10,539 nt of DNA from positions 1 to 10,539 of the forward strand of contig JACIYY010000305.1 in NCBI GenBank assembly GCA_014359685.1, in the 5' to 3' direction. Under the pieces are notes generated by a model that was not told the DNA's origin, did not search any database, and saw nothing but the letters and a program-made list of their open reading frames with translations. The position numbers were made by a program, and so were the translations under genes. Position 1 is the stretch's first letter. The number at the start of each line of letters is the position of its first letter. The stretch is from Porphyrobacter sp. GTDB taxonomy: Bacteria; Pseudomonadota; Alphaproteobacteria; Sphingomonadales; Sphingomonadaceae. This document shows positions 1 to 5,349 of the stretch, piece by piece.

Positions 1-1320
1 CAGCACCTGACCATGGTCGCGGGCATCCTCGGCGAGGACGAGCTGGAAGAGGGGCTGATGTTCGACGGCTCTTCCATCGAAGGCTGGAAGACGATCAACG
101 AAAGCGACATGATCCTGAAGCCGGATCTGGAGGAGGTCTATATCGACCCCTTCAGCGCCACGCCGATGATGATCGTGTTCTGCGACGTGGTCGAGCCGTC
201 GACCGGCGAGCTGTATTCGCGTGACCCGCGCTCCACCGCCAAGCGGGCCGAGGCCTATCTCAAGACCACCGGCATCGGCGACACCGTCTATGTCGGTCCG
301 GAGGCTGAGTTCTTCATGTTCGACGATGTGCGGTTCGAGGACGGCTATGCCGGATCGGGCTTCCAGATCGACGATGTCGAGCTGCCGACCAACACCGGCA
401 CCGAGATCGACGGCGGCAATCTGGGTCACCGGCCGCGCGCCAAGGGCGGCTATTTCCCCGTCGCCCCCGTCGATTCAGCGGTCGACATCCGAGCCGAGAT
501 GGTCACCACGATGATGGAGATGGGCCTTCCCTGCGACAAGCACCACCACGAGGTTGCCGCCGCGCAGCACGAGCTGGGCCTGACCTTCGGCACGCTGGTG
601 CAGACCGCCGACCGGATGCAGATCTACAAATATGTCGTCCAGATGGTCGCCAACGCCTATGGCAAGACGGCAACCTTCATGCCCAAGCCGATCAAGGGCG
701 ACAACGGGTCGGGGATGCACACCCACATGTCGATCTGGGAGAACGGCAAGCCGACCTTCGCCGGCAACGGCTATGCCGGCCTGTCGGACACGTGCCTGTA
801 CTTCATCGGCGGCGTCATCAAGCACGCCAAGGCGCTGAACGCCTTCACCAACCCCACCACCAACAGCTACAAGCGGCTGGTGCCGGGGTTTGAGGCGCCG
901 GTGCTGCTGGCCTATTCGGCGCGCAACCGCTCCGCATCGTGCCGGATCCCCTATGGCTCGGGCGAGAAGTCGCGCCGGGTGGAATTCCGCTTCCCCGACG
1001 CCATGGCCAACCCCTATCTGTGCTACTCGGCGCTGCTGATGGCCGGGCTCGACGGCATCCAGAACCGGATCCATCCGGGTGAGGCAATCGACAAGAACCT
1101 GTACGACCTGCCGCCGGCCGAGCTGGCCGAGGTGCCGACCGTGTGCGGCAGCCTGCGCGAGGCGCTGCTGGCGCTGAAGGCCGACCAGGACTTCCTGCTG
1201 AAGGGCGACGTGTTCACGGCCGACCAGATCGAAGCCTATTGCGACCTCAAGTGGGAGGAGGTGCTCCGCTTCGAGACCACCCCCAGCCCGGTCGAGTTCG
1301 ATATGTATTACAGCGCCTGA
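1..1320 (+). CDS. glnA: Type I glutamine synthetase, 5'-truncated by window edge
   Basis: Makes glutamine from glutamate, ammonia and ATP in the cytoplasm; it is the entry point of ammonia assimilation. The reading frame is open from base 1 (QHLTM...), which aligns with about residue 30 of E. coli GlnA, so roughly 30 N-terminal residues lie upstream. The ATG at base 13 is internal, not the start. Visible family signatures include MFDGSSI-GWK-INESDM near the N terminus, the GPEAEFF metal-site segment, DKHHHEVA, the [10 protein letters not shown] active-site segment, the NRSASCRIP region, and the C-terminal [10 protein letters not shown]. The tyrosine of KNLYDLPP (codon 1102-1104) matches the site adenylylated by GlnE in proteobacterial type I enzymes, so PII/GlnE control is expected from family knowledge. 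A terminator-like hairpin follows the stop. In this group glnB usually precedes glnA, but that would be outside the window. Confidence 0.97.
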   Translation, partial: QHLTMVAGILGEDELEEGLMFDGSSIEGWKTINESDMILKPDLEEVYIDPFSATPMMIVFCDVVEPSTGELYSRDPRSTAKRAEAYLKTTGIGDTVYVGPEAEFFMFDDVRFEDGYAGSGFQIDDVELPTNTGTEIDGGNLGHRPRAKGGYFPVAPVDSAVDIRAEMVTTMMEMGLPCDKHHHEVAAAQHELGLTFGTLVQTADRMQIYKYVVQMVANAYGKTATFMPKPIKGDNGSGMHTHMSIWENGKPTFAGNGYAGLSDTCLYFIGGVIKHAKALNAFTNPTTNSYKRLVPGFEAPVLLAYSARNRSASCRIPYGSGEKSRRVEFRFPDAMANPYLCYSALLMAGLDGIQNRIHPGEAIDKNLYDLPPAELAEVPTVCGSLREALLALKADQDFLLKGDVFTADQIEAYCDLKWEEVLRFETTPSPVEFDMYYSA

Positions 1321-1342
1321 TCGCGCCATCCTGCACCACATG

Positions 1343-1373
1343 GGGGCGTCCGGGCGACCGGGCGCCCCTTGTC
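1343..1373 (+). terminator. Probable intrinsic terminator of glnA
   Basis: An 11-bp stem pairs 1343-1353 with 1358-1368, with one G-T wobble at 1349/1362. It closes on a GCGA loop (1354-1357), a GNRA-type tetraloop. TTGT follows directly, so the T tract is short. It lies 22 bases after the glnA stop and before the lysozyme gene, where a terminator is expected. The weak T tract is the main doubt. Confidence 0.65.
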
Positions 1374-1397
1374 GTGTCACACCGCAGGCCGCGCCTG

Positions 1398-1453
1398 GCG
1401 ATCGTTGCGATCGGCCCCTTTCCTACGCCACCCGCCGCTTCCTACCGCGATCG
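1398..1453. repeat. Three copies of GCGATCG upstream of the lysozyme gene
   Basis: GCGATCG occurs at 1398-1404, 1407-1413 and 1447-1453; the first two are separated by only two bases. The core CGATCG is palindromic, so each copy could bind a symmetrical factor, but such GC-rich heptamers also recur by chance in this DNA. They lie between the glnA terminator and the lysozyme ribosome binding site. No convincing -35/-10 pair is visible here. Function unknown. Confidence 0.25.
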
Positions 1454-1470
1454 TCTCCACAACCCGACGC

Positions 1471-1476
1471 AGGGAG
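1471..1476 (+). promoter_or_regulatory. Ribosome binding site of the lysozyme gene
   Basis: AGGGAG lies five bases before the ATG at 1482. It is the clearest Shine-Dalgarno match in the region. It fixes the start, although the frame stays open far upstream into glnA. Confidence 0.75.
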
Positions 1477-1481
1477 ATGAC

Positions 1482-2078
1482 ATGGAACGCAAGGGCATCT
1501 TCGATACGGTCCGCGCCATGCTGGGGCGGGGCTTCAAGTCCCACGAGGTCATCGCGCTGGATGCGGCCATCACCAGCGCCGCGCGGCCGGACGATCCCGA
1601 TCCCGATCCCGATCCCTTCCCGGTGACGGTCAGCGAGCGCGGTATCGAGCTCATCAAGACGTTCGAGGGCTGCGCCCGCAAGGCGCGCGACGGGATGATC
1701 GAGGCCTATCCCGACCCCGGCACCGGCGGTGGGCCCTGGACCATCGGCTGGGGCGCCACCGGGCCGGACATCAAGCAGGGCACGCGCTGGGATCAGGACC
1801 GCTGCGACCGCCGTCTGCACGAAGATGTCGCCCGCCACGCGCAGGACGTGGTCCGCGCGCTGGAGGGGGCGCCCACCACTCAGAACCAGTTCGATGCGCT
1901 GGTCAGCTTCCACTACAACACCGGCGCGATCGGCCGTGCAACGCTGACCCGCAAGCACAAGGCCGGCGACCACGAGGCTGCGGCGGCTGAGTTCCTGCGC
2001 TGGAACAAGGCCGGCGGGCGGGTGCTGGCCGGCCTGACCCGCAGGCGCGCCGAGGAGGCGCGGCTCTACCGGTCGTGA
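1482..2078 (+). CDS. Phage-type GH24 lysozyme (endolysin), orphan
   Basis: Predicted muramidase that cleaves the MurNAc-GlcNAc bond of peptidoglycan. The protein has 198 residues. Residues 1-35 form a charged helical segment (IFDTVRAMLGRGF...EVIALDAAI), then a DP-repeat linker (about 37-45), then the GH24 domain (about 50-198). The domain shows TFEG (Glu62), AYPDPGTGGG (Asp78) and WTIGWG (Thr87), matching the Glu-Asp-Thr catalytic triad of T4 lysozyme but with a longer glycine-rich loop. The C-terminal RWNKAGGRVLAGLTRRR segment is typical of phage endolysins. There is no signal peptide or membrane anchor, so it would need a holin or lysis to reach the wall, and no holin, spanin or other phage gene is in the window. 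It converges on bpt across 39 bases. It may be a phage or gene-transfer-agent lysis relic, or a domesticated enzyme. The family assignment is firm; the role is not. Confidence 0.9.
   Translation: MERKGIFDTVRAMLGRGFKSHEVIALDAAITSAARPDDPDPDPDPFPVTVSERGIELIKTFEGCARKARDGMIEAYPDPGTGGGPWTIGWGATGPDIKQGTRWDQDRCDRRLHEDVARHAQDVVRALEGAPTTQNQFDALVSFHYNTGAIGRATLTRKHKAGDHEAAAAEFLRWNKAGGRVLAGLTRRRAEEARLYRS
1593..1616 (+). repeat. Four tandem GATCCC units in the lysozyme linker
   Basis: Four perfect 6-base GATCCC units (1593-1598, 1599-1604, 1605-1610, 1611-1616) encode the Asp-Pro repeat that separates the N-terminal segment from the catalytic domain. Because the unit is six bases, gain or loss by slippage would keep frame and only change linker length. 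Confidence 0.9.
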
Positions 2079-2117
2079 TCTCGCGGGGCGGCGATCCCGG
2101 CCCGCCAGCGCGGCTGG

Positions 2118-2966
2118 TCAGTCGAGCCGATACTGGCGCTGGCCGCCCGGCGCGCCATCCTTGCTGCCGCCTTTGACGCAGGGCTCTGCACCGGCGGGGG
2201 AGGCGCAGACAGCCGCGATCAGCGCCGCCTGCTCGGCATCGGAGAAACGGCGCCAGCCCCGCGCCCCCAGCCGTTCGAGCGGGCGGAAGCGGATCTTGTA
2301 CTGCATCCGCTGCGATCCCTGCACCCAATAGCCGAGATAGACGTAAGGGAGCCCATCCGCGGCGGCGCGGCGAATATGGTCGAGGATGATGAAGTTGCCC
2401 AGATCCTTGCGCCCGCCATCGGGGTCGTAGAAGCTGTAGATCATCGACAGGCCGTCCGCCTGGCGATCGGTCAGGCAGGCGCCGACCAGACGGCCGGCCT
2501 CGCCATTCTCCAGCGGTTCGCGATATTCGACGAGCTGGCTGGACACCGCCGTATGCTCGACCATATCGGCATAATCGATCTCGTCCATGGCGGCCATGCC
2601 GCCGCCCGGATGCCGCCGGGTAAGATAGGTCTGCAGCAGCGCGAACTGCTCGGCCGTGGCCCAGGGGCGGCATTCCTGCACGATCAGGTCATCGTTGCGG
2701 CGCAGCGCCCGCTTCTGGCTGGCAGACGGCGCGAATTCCTGCGCCACCACCCGCACCGAGACACAGGCCCGGCAATCGAGGCAGCTGGGGCGATAGGCGA
2801 CGGTCTGGCTGCGCCGGAACCCGATACGACCCAGGGCGTCGTTCAGCGCCTCCGCATTGGGTCCCTTCAACTCGGTGAACACCTTCCGCTCGCTGCGCCC
2901 CGGGAGATAGGGGCATGGCGACGGGCTGGTCACGAAGAAGCGCGGGAAGCGTACGGACGCCGTCAC
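2118..2966 (-). CDS. bpt: Aspartate/glutamate leucyltransferase (Bpt)
   Basis: Transfers leucine from Leu-tRNA to proteins with N-terminal Asp or Glu, marking them for ClpS/ClpAP in the bacterial N-degron pathway (EC 2.3.2.29; family knowledge). The protein has 282 residues. The N-terminal ATE_N part holds [15 protein letters not shown] (Cys18) and the cysteine cluster SCLDCRAC (Cys62, Cys65, Cys68). The C-terminal ATE_C part holds [12 protein letters not shown] (171-182) and [18 protein letters not shown] (212-229). The start is a GTG at 2966; an in-frame stop (TAG) lies six codons upstream, and the start [11 protein letters not shown] agrees with remembered sphingomonad relatives. A purine-rich AGAGGA sits about 11 bases upstream. 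The roughly 45-residue tail after ERLG makes it longer than the usual ~235-250 residues and carries two more cysteines (254, 263). Arginyl transfer is the alternative specificity. Confidence 0.95.
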   Translation of the reverse strand: MTASVRFPRFFVTSPSPCPYLPGRSERKVFTELKGPNAEALNDALGRIGFRRSQTVAYRPSCLDCRACVSVRVVAQEFAPSASQKRALRRNDDLIVQECRPWATAEQFALLQTYLTRRHPGGGMAAMDEIDYADMVEHTAVSSQLVEYREPLENGEAGRLVGACLTDRQADGLSMIYSFYDPDGGRKDLGNFIILDHIRRAAADGLPYVYLGYWVQGSQRMQYKIRFRPLERLGARGWRRFSDAEQAALIAAVCASPAGAEPCVKGGSKDGAPGGQRQYRLD

Positions 2967-3061
2967 GGCAGTGGCGATCCTCTATCAGTCGGCTGGTGTC
3001 GGACATTGGGCCCCGCAAGACGGGTTACAAGGCTCTCCACCCGAATCCCGGCAACCTAGTT

Positions 3062-3088
3062 TGATCGGCCCGCAGGGGAAAGCGATCA
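3062..3088. promoter_or_regulatory. Inverted repeat between ilvA and bpt
   Basis: TGATCG (3062-3067) and CGATCA (3083-3088) form a perfect 6-bp dyad around a 15-base spacer, in the 156-base gap after the ilvA stop and before bpt. No T tract follows on the minus strand, so it is a poor terminator. It could be an operator for bpt or chance. The rest of the gap shows no confident promoter. Confidence 0.2.
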
Positions 3089-3122
3089 TTTGCCGCCCAG
3101 CCGGCCGGCGCCCCGATGCGGG

Positions 3123-4361
3123 TCAGTTCAGCTCGACCCGGTTCACGGTATAGCCGCGCACCTGCAACGCCGCCACCAGCCGCTCGATCTGGCTGCGATC
3201 GCGCGCCTCGCACTCGATATCGGTGACGAGGCCCTTGGCCGGCAGGGTGGTGAAGATGCGCTGGTGGTAGATTTCCAGGATGTTCACGTTGTGAACCTCG
3301 AACTCGCGCATCACCTTCATCAGCGCCCCCGGCCGGTCCTGCAGGGTGATCCGCAGCCGGGTGAGCCGGCCCGAACGGGCGAGGTCGCGCAGCAGGACAT
3401 TGGTCAGCAGCCGGGTGTCGATGTTGCCGCCGCACAGCACCAGCCCCAGCCTGCGCCCGGCGAATCGCTGCGGATGGGCGAGCACCGCAGCCAGCCCGGC
3501 GGCGCCGGCGCCCTCCACCACGGTCTTCTCGATCTGCAACAGCAGCGCCACCGCCTGCTCGAGATCGGATTCGGAGACCAGCAGGATCTCGTCCACCACC
3601 CGTTCGATGATCCGGCTGGTGAAGGCCCCCGGCTCCTTGACCGCGATCCCCTCGGCCAGCGTGTCGCCGCCGCAGGGCAGGGTTTCGCCGCGTATGCGCG
3701 CATACATCGACGGGTAGAGCGCGGCCTGCACGCCGACCACCTCGACCTGCGGATCGCGCGCCTTGGCGACCGTGCCCATGCCCGAGATCAGCCCGCCGCC
3801 GCCGATCGGCGTGACGATGGTTTCGATCCCCGGCGCATCGGCGAACATCTCCAGCGCCACCGTGCCCTGCCCTGCGGCGACGTTGGGATCGTCAAACGGA
3901 TGAACGAAGGTCAGGCCGCGCTCGCGCTCCAGCCGGCGCGCATGGGCATAGGCATCATCGAAGGTTTCCCCCTCCAGCACCACCTGCCCGCCGACGCTTT
4001 CGGTCTGCATGATCTTCACCGTCGGGGTGGTCTTGGGCATCACGATGGTGACCGGAACGCCCAGCCGGGTGCCGTGGTAGGACAGGCCCTGCGCGTGATT
4101 GCCGGCCGACGCGGCGATCACGCCGCGATCCCGCTGTTCCTGCGAAAGCAGCAGCAGCGCGTTGAGCGCCCCCCGCTCCTTGTAGGCGGCGGTGAACTGC
4201 TGGTTCTCGAATTTCAGCCAGATCTCCGCGCCGGTGATCTCCGACAACGTGCGGCTCAGATGCGTGGGCGTGTGGATCACCGATCCGGCGATGCGCCGGG
4301 CAGCGGCTTCGATGTCGGCCAGGCCGAGCGCTGCGGTGCCGAGGGTCTGGGTCGCGTTCAT
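3123..4361 (-). CDS. ilvA: Threonine ammonia-lyase with one ACT domain
   Basis: PLP enzyme that deaminates threonine (and often serine) to 2-oxobutyrate (EC 4.3.1.19), the first step toward isoleucine. The protein has 412 residues. The fold-type II PLP domain (about 15-325) shows TAAYKERGA with the presumed Schiff-base Lys61, SAGNHAQG (85-92), the phosphate-binding GGGG loop (187-190) and CGGN (310-313). A single C-terminal ACT domain (about 333-410) begins RLRITLQDRPGAL. It is therefore the ~400-residue single-ACT type, not the 514-residue E. coli IlvA with a double regulatory domain, and the feedback ligand may differ. The frame is open to 4541, but homology begins after the ATG at 4361 and the extension would overlap the divergent gene, so 4361 is chosen even though its ribosome binding site is weak. 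It may be co-transcribed with bpt, 156 bases downstream. Whether the role is biosynthetic or catabolic is not settled by sequence. Confidence 0.94.
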   Translation of the reverse strand: MNATQTLGTAALGLADIEAAARRIAGSVIHTPTHLSRTLSEITGAEIWLKFENQQFTAAYKERGALNALLLLSQEQRDRGVIAASAGNHAQGLSYHGTRLGVPVTIVMPKTTPTVKIMQTESVGGQVVLEGETFDDAYAHARRLERERGLTFVHPFDDPNVAAGQGTVALEMFADAPGIETIVTPIGGGGLISGMGTVAKARDPQVEVVGVQAALYPSMYARIRGETLPCGGDTLAEGIAVKEPGAFTSRIIERVVDEILLVSESDLEQAVALLLQIEKTVVEGAGAAGLAAVLAHPQRFAGRRLGLVLCGGNIDTRLLTNVLLRDLARSGRLTRLRITLQDRPGALMKVMREFEVHNVNILEIYHQRIFTTLPAKGLVTDIECEARDRSQIERLVAALQVRGYTVNRVELN

Positions 4362-4406
4362 AGGCCGCCGGCCGTAACCCAAATCCGCGCGCGAGGGAAA
4401 CCTTGC

Positions 4407-4419
4407 GGCAAACATTGCC
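4407..4419. promoter_or_regulatory. Dyad in the divergent ilvA/reductase intergenic region
   Basis: GGCAA (4407-4411) and TTGCC (4415-4419) are perfect inverted arms around ACA. The site lies 31 bases before the reductase ATG and 46 bases before the ilvA ATG, in an 88-base divergent gap that must hold both promoters. That position suits a shared operator. The arms are only 5 bp, so chance is possible. Confidence 0.3.
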
Positions 4420-4438
4420 TTGGCGCGGAGGACGCGGC

Positions 4439-4444
4439 AGGTGG
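4439..4444 (+). promoter_or_regulatory. Ribosome binding site of the reductase gene
   Basis: AGGTGG ends five bases before the ATG at 4450. It decides the start against an upstream in-frame TTG at 4420, which would add ten residues without homology. Confidence 0.65.
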
Positions 4445-4449
4445 GCCAG

Positions 4450-5349
4450 ATGGACCACAGCACCTCAGTTGCCTTTCTCGGGCTCGGCGTGATGGGTGGA
4501 CCGATGGCCGGGCACCTCGCCCGCGCCGGCCACCGCGTCACCGTCTACAACCGCACATCGGCGCGCGCGCTGCAATGGGTCGAGCGGCACAGCGCCGACG
4601 GCCTCGACGTCGCCCATGCGGCCACCCCGGCAGAGGCGGCGGCGAACGCGGCGGTGGTGCTGAGCTGCGTCGGCAACGATGCCGATCTGGCCGAGGTCGC
4701 GCTGGGCGATGGCGGTGCGCTGGCGGCGATGGCGCCAGGGACGCTGTTCATCGACCACACCACGGTCTCGCCCGCCATGGCGCGGCGAATCGCGGCGGCT
4801 GGCGAGGCACGCGGCGTGCTGGCGCTCGACGCGCCGGTCTCCGGCGGCCAGGCCGGGGCCGAGGCCGGGCGGCTGGCGATCATGTGCGGCGGGACTGACG
4901 AGGCGATGGCGCGGGCACGCCCGGTGCTGGCGGCCTATGCAGCGCGGATTGTCCATATCGGCGAGGCTGGCGCCGGGCAGAGCGCCAAGGCGGTGAACCA
5001 GATCTGCATCGCCGGCACCCTCGCCGGCCTGTCGGAAGCGATTCGTTTCGCCCAAGGCTCGGGGCTCGACATGGCGCGCGTGCTGGAGGCGGTGTCGGGC
5101 GGCGCAGCGCAGAGCTGGCAGATGGAGAACCGCTGGACGAGCATGGATGCGGGCGAATTCGACTTCGGCTTCGCCATCGAATGGATGCGAAAGGATCTCG
5201 CGATCGCGCTTGCCACCGCCCGCGAGACCGGCGTCGCCCTGCCCGTCACCGCGCTCGTCGACCAGTTCTATGCCGCAGTGCAGGCGCAGGGCGGCGCACG
5301 GCAGGACACCAGCGCGCTGATCCGCCATCTGCCCGAGTGCCGGCGATGA
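4450..5349 (+). CDS. NAD(P)-dependent beta-hydroxyacid dehydrogenase (3-HIBADH family)
   Basis: Cytoplasmic oxidoreductase of the 3-hydroxyisobutyrate / tartronate semialdehyde / glyoxylate reductase family; 299 residues, the normal length. The N-terminal Rossmann domain begins VAFLGLGVMGGPMA (7-20) and its second strand ends VYNRT (32-36). An Asn-Arg-Thr here is often linked to NADP(H) use, so NADPH preference is a reasonable inference. Substrate-site motifs follow: FIDHTTVSP (100-108), DAPVSGGQAGAEAG (127-140) and GQSAKAVNQ with the presumed catalytic Lys180. The all-helical C-terminal domain contains FAIEWMRKDL with Lys248. The stop overlaps the next gene's start (ATGA at 5346-5349), so the two are probably translated together. 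It is divergent from ilvA. Possible substrates include 3-hydroxyisobutyrate, glyoxylate and succinic semialdehyde; sequence does not choose among them, and no valine-degradation gene is adjacent. Confidence 0.93.
   Translation: MDHSTSVAFLGLGVMGGPMAGHLARAGHRVTVYNRTSARALQWVERHSADGLDVAHAATPAEAAANAAVVLSCVGNDADLAEVALGDGGALAAMAPGTLFIDHTTVSPAMARRIAAAGEARGVLALDAPVSGGQAGAEAGRLAIMCGGTDEAMARARPVLAAYAARIVHIGEAGAGQSAKAVNQICIAGTLAGLSEAIRFAQGSGLDMARVLEAVSGGAAQSWQMENRWTSMDAGEFDFGFAIEWMRKDLAIALATARETGVALPVTALVDQFYAAVQAQGGARQDTSALIRHLPECRR

Noticed and set aside
475..1380. A 301-codon open frame antisense to glnA
   Set aside because: Complementary to a well-recognised glnA coding frame. Its His/Arg/Gly-rich product resembles no family, as is common for antisense frames in GC-rich DNA.
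1143..1481. A longer lysozyme starting inside glnA
   Set aside because: The upstream in-frame codons overlap glnA and the terminator and have no homology. The ATG at 1482 has a strong ribosome binding site.
2079..2117. A bidirectional terminator between the lysozyme gene and bpt
   Set aside because: Only a 5-bp GGCGG/CCGCC stem with a 10-base loop and no T tract on either side is visible; too weak to call.
2967..3006. An ATG at 3006 (minus strand) as the bpt start or a separate upstream gene
   Set aside because: It is out of frame with bpt and continues only as a shadow frame inside it. The GTG at 2966 gives the family N terminus.
4420..4449. A TTG start at 4420 for the reductase
   Set aside because: It adds ten residues before the Rossmann fold. 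The ATG at 4450 has a well-placed AGGTGG.
4362..4541. An earlier ilvA start at 4541
   Set aside because: It would add 60 non-homologous residues and overlap the start of the divergent reductase gene.
3090..4898. A 602-codon + strand frame antisense to ilvA and running into the reductase gene
   Set aside because: It is the shadow of two recognisable genes, crosses their divergent promoter region, and has low-complexity composition with no domain.
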